Source: Deltaproteobacteria bacterium (GTDB lineage: Bacteria; Myxococcota_A; Polyangia; Polyangiales; JADJMO01). From it: a DNA stretch of 35,647 nucleotides. Below the pieces are notes generated by a model, which saw only the letters and a program-made list of their open reading frames with translations, did no database searches and had not been told where the DNA came from. Numbering within the stretch: the stretch's first letter is position 1; each line of letters begins with the position of its first letter. The position numbers and the translations under genes were made by a program. Location of the stretch: positions 1 to 35,647 of the forward strand of contig JANYDK010000072.1 in NCBI GenBank assembly GCA_025363655.1, in the 5' to 3' direction. Shown in pieces: positions 23,750-31,465 of the stretch.

Positions 23750-25576
23750 ATGAGCACCGATCAGGCTCCCACGACCCAACTCGAAAAGCGGGATGACGCG
23801 CTCGCAGGCTCCGTCACATCCTCGGGACAGACCCTTTATATCCATAGGAATTTGGGAACACGCACGAGACACCGCGCCCTTTTTGCGGTGCTGATGATCG
23901 GGATTTTGGCCTTCTTTCCGGCGATTCTCTCTCCGTTCGTGCTGGACGATTACCTGCACACGGCAATGGTCAACGGCACTTTTCCGGGTCATCGCTCCCC
24001 GTTTCAGCTCTACGACTTCGTCAACGACGCCGAGCGCGGCGCTCTGATCGATCGCGGAATTCTTCCTTGGTGGTCGCATCCGCAGCTGACGATTCGCTTC
24101 TTTCGTCCGCTCTCGAGCGCGATGCTGTGGGTCAATCACAAGCTGCTCGGCGGTCATCATGTGCTCCAGCACCTGCCGTCCGTGGCGTGGTGGATCGTCG
24201 CCGTCTACGCAGCGAATCGCTTGTTTCGCCGCCTCTTTCACGATCGCGCCGCGCTCATCGCGACGGCGATCTTCGCCATCGCGCCGTGCCACGCGGTGCC
24301 GATCGCGTGGCTCGCCAACTTCGAAGCGCTCGTCACGCTCGCGCTCGGGACGTTCGCCCTCACCGCCTACGTGCGCTTCCGCGAGTCGGGTGGCGGGCGC
24401 GCTGCGATCGTCGCGACGATGCTCTTCACGCTCTCGTTCCTCGCCGGTGAGTACGCGCTCTGCTTCGGCGGCTACCTGCTCGCCTACGAGCTCTTTCGAC
24501 GCGGCGATTCGCTCGGTAAGCGCGTGCTCGGAGTCGTGCCCTTCGCGCTTCCGGCAGCCGGTTATCTCGCGGCGCGCTTCGCTGGCAAGTACGGCACCTT
24601 CGGCTCCGGCTTCTACACCGATCCCCTGAGCGATCCGGTCGGCTACCTGCGAGGCGCGCCCTTCCGACTCCTCTCGCTCCTCGCCGATGGATGGCTCACC
24701 GGCGACGTCGAGACGTTCGGCGCTGCGTCTCCGAAGTGGCTGCGCGTCGCGGTCGTCGCGCTCGGTCTCGTCCTGCTCGTGCCGGTCGTGCGTCGCGTGC
24801 TCTCACGGATGGCCGACGACGAGCGACGCCACGCGAAGGTGCTGCTCTTCGGGTCGATCCTGGCGATGATTCCGCTCCTCGCCGTCTCGCCGTCGCCGCG
24901 CGTCCTCGGCATCGCCGCCATCGGCTTCGCGCCCATCGTCGCGCTGGTCCTCGACGACGCGTGGTTCGGGGCCGGGCGTGACGCGAAGCTCCCCGGAAGG
25001 CAGCTCCTCCAACTCGTCGCGCTCCTCCTCGGCTTCGCGCACTTCGTTCATGCGCCCGTCACCGCGTGGCTCCTCGGCAGCGAACAGCGAAGGTCCGCAG
25101 AGACGTTCGCCGAGCACGAAAAATGGCTGCGCGCGCGCATCGGTGAGCCTTCGAAGGCGGACGTCGTGGTGATGCGCGGGTGGGCCGAGATGTTCTTCGC
25201 GCCCTTCGGACTCGATGCGCAGGCCCACGCTCCCGCGCGTTGGCGCATCCTCGCGCAGACGGGCCACGTGCTGGTGTTGAGGCGTGATCCGCGCACGATC
25301 GAGCTCATTGGTCTCCCCAACCGCAGCCTCATCTCGACAGGTCCGAGCAATCTCTTTCGCAGCGAGGACGAGCCCTTCGAAGTCGGCGCGAAGATCCGCG
25401 TGCCCGGCATGCTCGCGACGATCCTCGAGGTCTCCCCCGCGGGCCCGCGTCGCGTGCGCTTCGAGTTCGACGAGCCGCTCGAGAAGCTGGACACCGTTTG
25501 GCTCGTGGAAGGCGTCCTCGGCTATGCCGACGCGGTGCCACCGCAGATGGGCTTCGGTTTGCCGCTTCCGCCGTGA
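23750..25576 (+). CDS. Polytopic GT-C-like membrane glycosyltransferase (putative)
   Basis: The 608-residue product has a cytoplasmic N-terminus and a first membrane helix at about residues 43-65. A periplasmic loop starting VLDDYLHTAMVNG follows, whose adjacent Asp pair is the typical catalytic position of GT-C glycosyltransferases. There are about ten further hydrophobic helices to residue ~450 and a C-terminal soluble region of about 150 residues. Such proteins use polyprenyl-linked sugars to modify envelope polymers or proteins. The start is uncertain: no ribosome-binding site precedes the ATG at 23750, and an AT-rich patch at 23832-23856 lies inside the first 35 codons. Starts at GTG 23888 or ATG 23894 would remove the hydrophilic leader. 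It is convergent with an acyltransferase gene, 10 nt apart. Confidence 0.72.
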   Translation: MSTDQAPTTQLEKRDDALAGSVTSSGQTLYIHRNLGTRTRHRALFAVLMIGILAFFPAILSPFVLDDYLHTAMVNGTFPGHRSPFQLYDFVNDAERGALIDRGILPWWSHPQLTIRFFRPLSSAMLWVNHKLLGGHHVLQHLPSVAWWIVAVYAANRLFRRLFHDRAALIATAIFAIAPCHAVPIAWLANFEALVTLALGTFALTAYVRFRESGGGRAAIVATMLFTLSFLAGEYALCFGGYLLAYELFRRGDSLGKRVLGVVPFALPAAGYLAARFAGKYGTFGSGFYTDPLSDPVGYLRGAPFRLLSLLADGWLTGDVETFGAASPKWLRVAVVALGLVLLVPVVRRVLSRMADDERRHAKVLLFGSILAMIPLLAVSPSPRVLGIAAIGFAPIVALVLDDAWFGAGRDAKLPGRQLLQLVALLLGFAHFVHAPVTAWLLGSEQRRSAETFAEHEKWLRARIGEPSKADVVVMRGWAEMFFAPFGLDAQAHAPARWRILAQTGHVLVLRRDPRTIELIGLPNRSLISTGPSNLFRSEDEPFEVGAKIRVPGMLATILEVSPAGPRRVRFEFDEPLEKLDTVWLVEGVLGYADAVPPQMGFGLPLPP

Positions 25577-25586
25577 GGTCGACGAG

Positions 25587-26783
25587 CTAGGCCGCGAGCC
25601 ACTCCCGTACACGTAGCGACGGCTTTTCGATCAACAAGTGCATCGCATACGCGACCGCCAACGAGGCGAGTGAGAGCCCGGCCACCGAGGCGATCCAGAC
25701 GAAGGTCAGCGAGTAGTGGCGCGCGTACATCGCCTTCGCCAGCGGCACCGCCACGTGATCGCAGAGCGGGATGTGCACGAGGTAGACGCCGTACCCGAGC
25801 GTCGCCACGCGTCGGAAGATTCCCGCCGAGAGCAGGCGATGGATGAAGCCGTCGCCGTGCAGGAGGAGCAGCAGCAGCGCGAAGTACATCAACGTCGTCA
25901 CCGTGCCCCAGGCGAAGACGTGGACGAGCTGCACCTTGTCGACGCCGAACATCGACGGCCGAACGAGGAGCCAAAGACAGGCGAGCGCAGGGATGCCGAG
26001 CAGCGCGCGATGCAGCGGCTCCGACAGCCATGCGTCGAGGCGCTCTTTGAAATGCCGATGCACGAGCGCGAGGAGGATGCCGGCGACGAGCGTGTCGAAG
26101 CGCGTATAGGTGCGGAAATAGAGCGCGCCGTAGAGGACGTAGTCGTTCCAGGGGACGTGCCGGTAGTAGATGACGAGGCGCACCACGAGCGCCGAGAGCC
26201 AGAGCGCCACGAGCAAGAGGATGCGCGCGCGATCGCTCCGCAGCTTGTGGAGGACGACGAAGAGGAGCGGCACCGTGAGGTAGAACTGCTCCTCGAGCGC
26301 GAGCGACCAACCCCAGAACATGATCACCTGCGGGCGATCGAGCGGGAGGAAGTTGGTCGCGTAGGTGAACTCGTAGACGAGGTGCTTCTTCTGCAGAGCG
26401 GTCATCGCGAAGGCGAGCGCCAGCACCGTCAGGGTGATCCAATACGAGGGAAACGTGCGGAAGATGCGGCGCAGATAGAAGCGACGAATCTGCTGTTTTC
26501 CCTGCGATTCGAGGGAGTGCAGGAGGATCGAGCCGATGAGGAAGCCGCTGAGGATGAAGAAGAGATCCATCCCGAAGAAGACGAGGAGCGACGCGTTGGC
26601 GAAGTCGAGATCGAGGGGGATGCCCTGCTCGCCGGCGAAGATCCACGTCACGTGGAACTGGATGACCGTGAGGATGGCGAAGACGCGCAGCCCGTGCAGC
26701 GCCGGATAGCGGTTGTCGAGCAGCTCGAGCGCGAAGAAGCGACGCCAGCTCGAAGCGCTCGGCTCTTTCGCCGTCGTGGTCAT
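25587..26783 (-). CDS. Acyltransferase family 3 (OafA/NodX-type) membrane protein
   Basis: The ATG at 26783 opens a 398-residue protein with about ten membrane helices. The first helix carries the conserved Arg33-x10-His44 pattern (LHGLRVFAILTVIQFH), the catalytic signature of acyltransferase-3 proteins. It is followed by FFGMDLFFILSGFLIGSIL, FYLRRIFRTFPSYW, a WGWSLALEEQFYL block and a late GYGVYLVHIPLCDHVA, all at the usual spacing. These enzymes acetylate or acylate surface sugars such as O-antigen, lipids or peptidoglycan. A convergent GT-C-like gene suggests both act on an envelope glycan. No fused SGNH domain is present. The frame is open upstream to 27086, but that part overlaps the divergent lipoprotein gene. 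Confidence 0.9.
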   Translation of the reverse strand: MTTTAKEPSASSWRRFFALELLDNRYPALHGLRVFAILTVIQFHVTWIFAGEQGIPLDLDFANASLLVFFGMDLFFILSGFLIGSILLHSLESQGKQQIRRFYLRRIFRTFPSYWITLTVLALAFAMTALQKKHLVYEFTYATNFLPLDRPQVIMFWGWSLALEEQFYLTVPLLFVVLHKLRSDRARILLLVALWLSALVVRLVIYYRHVPWNDYVLYGALYFRTYTRFDTLVAGILLALVHRHFKERLDAWLSEPLHRALLGIPALACLWLLVRPSMFGVDKVQLVHVFAWGTVTTLMYFALLLLLLHGDGFIHRLLSAGIFRRVATLGYGVYLVHIPLCDHVAVPLAKAMYARHYSLTFVWIASVAGLSLASLAVAYAMHLLIEKPSLRVREWLAA

Positions 26784-26875
26784 GGGACGCGCGCGACCGT
26801 AACGCAGCGCTGCACGACGCGCGAGACGAAGTGCACACGTGCGGACGTCATCCCGTCGTGACACGATGCTGGTCG

Positions 26876-27877
26876 ATGCGCCGTCTTTTGACTCGCTTCG
26901 CTCCCCTCTCGATCGCGCTCGGCGTGCTCGGCGCGTGCGGCAGCAGCAGCGGACCGACCGACGATCCCGGCGACGCCGACATCGGCGAAGACGCTGCGGC
27001 GACCGACGCCGATCACCTCGACGTCGGTGACGCCGCGCTCGGCGACGCGCACGACGCGAGCGGAGACGCTGCCGCTGCCGACGCATCGCACGACGCCGAC
27101 ATCGACACCCTCGACACGGGCCCCGCGACGTTCGATCCGCGCACCTGGACGCCCAAGGGCAAGGGCCTTTGGATCTGGTATTTCGCCTACACCGGCTTCA
27201 CGCCCGCGGAGGCCGCGATACGCGCGCAAGCCAACGGCGTCGGCTACGTGCTCATCAAGAGCGGCCAAGACGCGAGCTTCTGGACCACCCGCTACACCGC
27301 CGACGTGCTCAAGGAGTTCACCTCGCGCGGCATGCACGTCTTCGCTTGGCCGTACGTCACGCCGGCCGACGTCCCGGGATCGATCGACGCCGTGGTGAAG
27401 GCGATCGACACGCCCGGAACCGACGGCATCATCCTCGACGTGGAGGTCGAATTCGAAGGCGCCCACGGTCCCGCCGCGAAAGCGCTCTGCACCGGCATCC
27501 GCGCCAAGCGTCCGAAGGTGTGGCTCGGCTACACCAGCTTCGGCTGGCCGCAGTACCACGGCAGCTTCCCCTGGTCCGAGTTCGACACCTATTGCGGCGA
27601 TGCATGGATGCCGCAGGTCTACTGGAGCGATCGCGGCGTCGGTTGGTCGTTCGGCTACGACGACGCGCTCGCCGGCATCAAGTCGGTCGGCATCAAGTCG
27701 CCGGTGTGGATCATCCAATCGAACGACGACATCTACAAAGGCGGCGCGCCGACGACGGCTGATTTGAATTCGTTCTTCGACAAGGCAGGAGCGAAGACGA
27801 TGCTGTGGGAGCTGCCTTCGTCAGGAGCGAAGGCCAAGCTGACGCAGCTGGATGCGTTGCATTGGAAGAATCCATAG
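26876..27877 (+). CDS. Lipoprotein with TIM-barrel glycoside-hydrolase-like domain
   Basis: The ATG at 26876 gives a lipoprotein signal (MRRLLTRFAPLSIALGVLGAC). An ATG at 26831 in the same frame would bury it, so the later one is preferred. The 333-residue product has an Asp/Ala-rich linker of ~65 residues. Then follows a domain starting KGLWIWYFAYTGFTPAEAA and continuing VGYVLIKSGQDASFW, GMHVFAWPYVTPAD, TDGIILDVEVEFEG, KVWLGYTSFGWPQYHG and AWMPQVYWSD. This is the alternating strand/helix order of a TIM barrel, with acidic residues at the end of a core strand (LDVEVEFE) as in GH25-like or other putative glycoside hydrolases. The exact family and substrate are unclear. The next gene begins 8 nt later. 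Confidence 0.75.
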   Translation: MRRLLTRFAPLSIALGVLGACGSSSGPTDDPGDADIGEDAAATDADHLDVGDAALGDAHDASGDAAAADASHDADIDTLDTGPATFDPRTWTPKGKGLWIWYFAYTGFTPAEAAIRAQANGVGYVLIKSGQDASFWTTRYTADVLKEFTSRGMHVFAWPYVTPADVPGSIDAVVKAIDTPGTDGIILDVEVEFEGAHGPAAKALCTGIRAKRPKVWLGYTSFGWPQYHGSFPWSEFDTYCGDAWMPQVYWSDRGVGWSFGYDDALAGIKSVGIKSPVWIIQSNDDIYKGGAPTTADLNSFFDKAGAKTMLWELPSSGAKAKLTQLDALHWKNP

Positions 27878-27884
27878 GTTGGAT

Positions 27885-28439
27885 ATGGATAGGAGAGTGG
27901 GTTGGGGGGTTGCGGGAGTGGGGGTGGGTGCGGTGGTGGCGTGGTTGGTGTGGGGGATCGTTCGGGAGGAGAAGGGGGCAGGCGCGCGTGCGAGCGCGAG
28001 CGTGCATGCAAGCGCGAGCGCAGGCGCAGACGCGGGTGCGGGCGCAGGCGCGGGTGCAAGCGCGAGCGCAGGCGCAGACGCGGGTGCGGGCGCAGGCGCG
28101 GGTGCGGGCGCAGGCGTGGATGCGGGCCTCGAGCTCGGCTCGGCGAGTCGGACGGTCGACGTGCAGTTGCAGCTCTTGCGCGAAGGGCGTGATGACGAGT
28201 TTCGCGCCACGTTTCTTTCGTCGGTGACCGTCGATGCAGGAGCGATTGCGGCGTGTCGCAGGAGAGTCGATCAAGTTCCGGTGAAGCCGGATTGGGAGAT
28301 GGCCGAGGACGGCGTCGATGCGGAGGGGCGACCGGTACGGCGGGTGAGCATGTTCGGGAAGTCGATGACTGGATTTCACCAGGTCGGCGGGCGGTGGCTG
28401 GCGGATGCGGTGTGGTGTGTACCGACGGGATTGCCGTAA
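27885..28439 (+). CDS. Small membrane-anchored protein with Ala/Gly/Ser repeat linker
   Basis: The ATG at 27885 gives a 184-residue protein with one N-terminal membrane helix (GWGVAGVGVGAVVAWLVWGI). A ~50-residue repetitive linker of Ala, Gly, Ser and Asp follows, encoded by a tandem 48-bp repeat. The compact C-terminal domain of ~90 residues (VDVQLQLLREGRDDEF, then WEMAEDGVDAEGRPVRRVSM and WLADAVWCVPTGLP) has no recognised family. It resembles small domains that sense or bind in the periplasm, but this is only an impression. The gene lies 7 nt after the TIM-barrel lipoprotein stop and is likely co-transcribed. The start region is very G-rich. Confidence 0.65.
   Translation: MDRRVGWGVAGVGVGAVVAWLVWGIVREEKGAGARASASVHASASAGADAGAGAGAGASASAGADAGAGAGAGAGAGVDAGLELGSASRTVDVQLQLLREGRDDEFRATFLSSVTVDAGAIAACRRRVDQVPVKPDWEMAEDGVDAEGRPVRRVSMFGKSMTGFHQVGGRWLADAVWCVPTGLP
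27899..27928 (+). other. Possible G-quadruplex-forming run
   Basis: Five closely spaced runs of three or more G (27899-27901, 27904-27909, 27914-27916, 27920-27924, 27926-27928) with 1-4 nt loops fit the G3+N1-7 pattern on the plus strand. They lie 14 nt after the start codon of the 27885 gene. Any regulatory effect is inference. Confidence 0.4.
28008..28105 (+). repeat. Tandem 48-bp direct repeat inside the linker of the 27885 gene
   Basis: The unit starting GCAAGCGCGAGCG at 28008 recurs without change at 28056, giving two exact 48-bp copies. Each encodes 16 residues of the pattern ASASAGADAGAGAGAG. Flanking sequence is a more degenerate version of the same Ala/Gly/Ser code, so the array probably grew by slippage or unequal exchange. 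Confidence 0.85.
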
Positions 28440-28444
28440 AAAAA

Positions 28445-28469
28445 GCTCCCCCGCGTGATGCGAGGGAGC
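28445..28469 (-). terminator. Rho-independent terminator of the 28492-29043 gene
   Basis: On the minus strand GCTCCCTCGC pairs with GCGGGGGAGC (one U-G pair) and is followed at once by seven Ts (28438-28444). It lies 22 nt past the stop at 28492. It also abuts the stop of the convergent plus-strand gene at 28439. Confidence 0.85.
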
Positions 28470-28491
28470 CTTCGTCAGCGGCGGATGGCGA

Positions 28492-29043
28492 TTACTTCTT
28501 GCCGGCGCACTGGGCGGTGATGCATCCCTCGAACGGTGCGCAGGGGCCCGAGCCGGTGCACGCGGTGGTGAGCGCGGTCTTGCAGCCAGCGCTCTGGATG
28601 TCGCCGAGGCAGGTGTTGCAGGCCGTGTCCGGAGACTTCGGCGTCGCCGCGCAGACGGTCGCTGCACAAGCGCCCGATGTGCCGCCGCAGGTGCCCGCCG
28701 TGGCGGCGTCGCACGCGCATTTCACGAGCGTGTCGGCGAAGGCAGTGTAGGCAGCGTCGTGGTTGGTGCGACAGCACTTCTGGCAGTCGGCCTGCGACGT
28801 AGCCGCGGCGCAGGTGGTGTCGTCGCCGCCGCCGCCGGTGTCCGCGCTCGCCCCGTCCTTGGCGGTGCCGGTGTCGGTCGGCGAGGTGCCGGTGTCGCTC
28901 GGGGGCGTGCCGGTGTCGCCGCCGCTCGTGCCGGTGTCCTTCACGGTGCCCGTGTCGGTGGTCGAGGTGCTGTCGCCGCTGCTGCTCGAACAAGCTGCGA
29001 GCGCGAAGGCGAAGAGGATGGTGAGGGTCTTCTGGTGGGTCAC
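28492..29043 (-). CDS. Cys-rich lipoprotein
   Basis: Translation starts at a GTG (29043) with GGAGG 7 nt upstream. The 183-residue product has a lipoprotein signal (FAFALAAC) and a linker of repeated DTGT units. The C-terminal domain has sixteen cysteines in about 105 residues (TTCAAATSQADCQKCCRTNH, then ACDAATAGTCGG, ACNTCLGDIQSAGC and GPCAPFEGCITAQC). Such Cys-rich short lipoproteins recur in Polyangia genomes; no function is established and no catalytic motif is visible. A clear terminator follows at 28445-28469. Confidence 0.82.
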   Translation of the reverse strand: MTHQKTLTILFAFALAACSSSSGDSTSTTDTGTVKDTGTSGGDTGTPPSDTGTSPTDTGTAKDGASADTGGGGDDTTCAAATSQADCQKCCRTNHDAAYTAFADTLVKCACDAATAGTCGGTSGACAATVCAATPKSPDTACNTCLGDIQSAGCKTALTTACTGSGPCAPFEGCITAQCAGKK

Positions 29044-29194
29044 GGGAGGGCCTCCGGAGAGTGGTGAGTCTCGCGAGCTGCGAGCATGCGCGAGCGAGAC
29101 CCTAGTCGAGACTGCGGTGCGCCGAGGCTCACGCAGGCCGCGCTTTCCGTCCTCGTACGTTAAGTTCAGCGATCGATCTCGCGCATCATCTAGA
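29044..29194 (-). promoter_or_regulatory. Upstream region of the Cys-rich lipoprotein gene
   Basis: This gap of 151 nt separates the lipoprotein start from the stop of the phosphofructokinase-2-like gene. It includes the ribosome-binding site at 29051-29055. A short palindrome ATCTAGAT lies near 29189. No terminator with a U-tract was found for the upstream operon and no convincing promoter box was identified. Confidence 0.3.
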
Positions 29195-30478
29195 TCATCC
29201 GTAGCGGTCTTGCTCGAGCATGGGGCCGAGCGGGTGACGACGCTCGGTGGCGCCGGCGACGCTCGGTTGCAGCTCGATGAGCGTGTGCAGCGGGACGTCG
29301 AGCGAGGGGCAGACCTCCGGCGCGCGATCCATGAAGTAGCCGTAGAGGACCCGGATGACGGCGTTGTGCGCGACCACCACCACCGGTGAGCGTTGGCGTT
29401 CGAGCTCGAGGATGACCGGTTCGAGGCGCTCGATGACGTCGACGTACGATTCGCCGCGCGGGTAGCGGTATCCGAACTTGTCGGCGGCGCGCGCCGAGTA
29501 CTCGTCGGGCATCGAGCGACGGATCTCGTCGTAGGTCATTCCATCGCAAATTCCCGCGTCGATCTCGTCGAGCGCGCGCCAGACGACGGACGACCAGGGG
29601 AGCGGTCGGGCGGTCTCGATCGAACGCGTGAGCGAGCTCGTCCACACCACCGGGGCGCCGTTCGGCGGAGCTCTTCCGAAGTGCTCGGCGAGCGCACGCG
29701 CATAGGCCTCGCCACGGACGGTGAGCGGAGCATCGCCGCCGATGCGCTCGCGCAGGTTGTAGACGCTCTGGCCGTGGCGCGTGAGGTAGATGGGGCGTCG
29801 GTCGTCGTGCGACGCGTGCGAGTTGAGGAGGTAGTAGACGATGCGTCCGGGCAGGTGACCGGTGATGCGGTGGAGGCGCACGTCGCGACCGAGGTCGATG
29901 AGCTTGATGAACGAGAGAGCGTCTTCGGTCTCTCCCTCCCCGACGGGCTCGTAGGCGCGCGCGTAGAGCTCGATTCGGCTGCGAAAATCGCCGATTGCTT
30001 CGTCCTCGTCGACGCCGACGTAGTCGGGGCTGCCGAGCTTGGTCGCGCGGACGTTGCGATCGATGAGGGCCGGGTCGTCGCAGATCGATTCGACGAAGAC
30101 GAGGTCGTAGCCGAGGGCGGCGGTGCGCGCGGCGATGTTGGCGCGACGGGCGCGGGTGGTGTTGGTGGCGTCGTAGATGCCGACCGCGCCGGCGCCGGCG
30201 AGGAAGGCGCAGGTGTCGTCGAGGGCCTCGCGCGCTGCTCGATCGCGCGCGGCGCTGCCTTCTTCGTTCGCGGGATCGAAGAACGACGCCGGCTGCCGCG
30301 CGCCGACCTGCGCACGACGATAGCCGCCGACGTTGAAGACCCGCGTCGGGTGGCCGAGCCAACCGAGGTAACGAGCCAGCTTCTGCGCGATGTACGATTT
30401 TCCACGCGCCGGGAGGCCGACCATGGCGATGACGAGCTTGCGGCCGAAGACCCGATCTCGACGCAGTCTCTGGATCAC
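29195..30478 (-). CDS. Bifunctional 6-phosphofructo-2-kinase / fructose-2,6-bisphosphatase (PFKFB-like)
   Basis: The GTG at 30478 overlaps the TGA of the BrkB-like gene by 4 nt. The 427-residue product reads along the eukaryotic PFK-2/FBPase-2 enzyme from end to end. The kinase half has the Walker A GLPARGKSY (Lys27), ARYLGWLGHPTRVFNVGGYR, DATNTTRARR, ESICDDP and KLGSPDY. The phosphatase half has LTRHGQSVYNLR with catalytic His235, IGGDAPLTVRG, VWTSSLTRSIETA, ALDEIDAGICDGMTYDEI, YRYPRGESY, VVAHNAVIRVLYGY and PLHTLIEL. The only obvious active-site change is Gln for Glu after RHG. It should make and/or break fructose-2,6-bisphosphate, a signal rarely considered in bacteria. It lacks the N- and C-terminal regulatory tails of animal enzymes. 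Confidence 0.93.
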   Translation of the reverse strand: MIQRLRRDRVFGRKLVIAMVGLPARGKSYIAQKLARYLGWLGHPTRVFNVGGYRRAQVGARQPASFFDPANEEGSAARDRAAREALDDTCAFLAGAGAVGIYDATNTTRARRANIAARTAALGYDLVFVESICDDPALIDRNVRATKLGSPDYVGVDEDEAIGDFRSRIELYARAYEPVGEGETEDALSFIKLIDLGRDVRLHRITGHLPGRIVYYLLNSHASHDDRRPIYLTRHGQSVYNLRERIGGDAPLTVRGEAYARALAEHFGRAPPNGAPVVWTSSLTRSIETARPLPWSSVVWRALDEIDAGICDGMTYDEIRRSMPDEYSARAADKFGYRYPRGESYVDVIERLEPVILELERQRSPVVVVAHNAVIRVLYGYFMDRAPEVCPSLDVPLHTLIELQPSVAGATERRHPLGPMLEQDRYG

Positions 30479-31425
30479 GGCAGATCTCCCGAGTCGAGCG
30501 GCTCGTCCTCTTCGGCCCGCTTTTTCTCGCGTGCTTCGCGTTCGAGCTCGGCGTTCACCTCCCCGCCGATGAGGAGCGCGAGCGAGAGGAGCCAGAGCCA
30601 AAAGAGGAGGATGGCGACGGCGGCGAGGCTCCCGTAGAGCGTCGCATAGCGCGAGAGCCGCGCCACGTAGAGCGAGAATCCGAAGGAAATCGCCGACCAG
30701 AGGGCGAGCGTGAGGAGCACGCCGGGGATGACCCTGCGCCCGCGTCGAAAGCGATCTTCCACCGGCAGCGCAAAGTGGAAGAACGCATAGAGGAGGACGA
30801 AGAGGATCCCTCCAGGCACGATCATCGCGAGCACTTTGGAGACGATCGAGCCGAGGCCCTTCGAGACCGAGACGATCAGCAGCGTGATGCCGCCGGCGGC
30901 GACGAAGGCAGCGATGCTCACGAAGACGAGGCCGATGGCGACGAGTCTTCTTCGATACCAAGGTCTCTCGTGGGCGCTGAAAGTGGCTTCGAAGACGCCC
31001 ATTCCGGTCGAGATTCCCGCCGAGGTGACCCAGACGAAGACGAGCACGCTGATCGGCGGGAGGGCCGCGGCGCCGGCCTCGGAGAGGCGGATGAACTCGG
31101 AGTTGACCAGCGCCTGCACCGGCATGGGCGCGGCGTCGACGATCGGACCGACCACCGTCACGAGCGCGGAGGCGCCCTGCCGCACGCGATAGACGAGAAA
31201 GCCAGCGAAGGCCGCGAGAGGAATGAGGCTGAGAAAAGCGTCGAACGCCATCGCGCTGGCGGCATCGAGCGCGTGGTGACGAACGAGGTTGTAATAGAGC
31301 CGCTTCAGCGCGCGGCCACGTGGATGGCTCGAGAGCGCACGATCGGACGCGGCAAACGCGCGCTCGACCGCCGAAACGCGGAAGGCGCGACGGATCGCCG
31401 AGCTCCGGAACATCCGCTGCCACAT
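30475..31425 (-). CDS. YihY/BrkB-family membrane protein
   Basis: The start is placed at the ATG at 31425 (316 residues); an in-frame ATG at 31467 would overlap the start of the divergent gene. After an N-terminal amphipathic region, the sequence ALDAASAMAFDAFLSLIPLA opens the YihY/BrkB pattern. Six membrane helices follow (for example ISVLVFVWVTSAGISTGMGV; LVAIGLVFVSIAAFVAAGGI; GGILFVLLYAFFHFALPV). The conserved late motif LYGSLAAVAILLFWLWL and GGEVNAELER end is present. The family is a widespread inner-membrane protein of uncertain function, once called ribonuclease BN in error. A charged tail ends at the GTGA overlap with the PFKFB-like gene, so the two are translationally coupled. Confidence 0.88.
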   Translation of the reverse strand: MWQRMFRSSAIRRAFRVSAVERAFAASDRALSSHPRGRALKRLYYNLVRHHALDAASAMAFDAFLSLIPLAAFAGFLVYRVRQGASALVTVVGPIVDAAPMPVQALVNSEFIRLSEAGAAALPPISVLVFVWVTSAGISTGMGVFEATFSAHERPWYRRRLVAIGLVFVSIAAFVAAGGITLLIVSVSKGLGSIVSKVLAMIVPGGILFVLLYAFFHFALPVEDRFRRGRRVIPGVLLTLALWSAISFGFSLYVARLSRYATLYGSLAAVAILLFWLWLLSLALLIGGEVNAELEREAREKKRAEEDEPLDSGDLP

Positions 31426-31465
31426 CGGACGGCCGAGCTTAGCTCGCGTGCTACCGTCGGTGTGC

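Noticed and set aside
21163-23796. Very long open frame (877 codons) on the plus strand
   Set aside because: It lies opposite three convincing minus-strand genes, is Arg/Ala/Gly-rich and has no domain motif; it is a high-GC antisense artefact.
29393-30637. 414-codon plus-strand frame opposite the PFKFB-like gene
   Set aside because: The antisense PFKFB-like gene matches a known enzyme over its full length; this frame has low-complexity Val/Asp/Gly content only.
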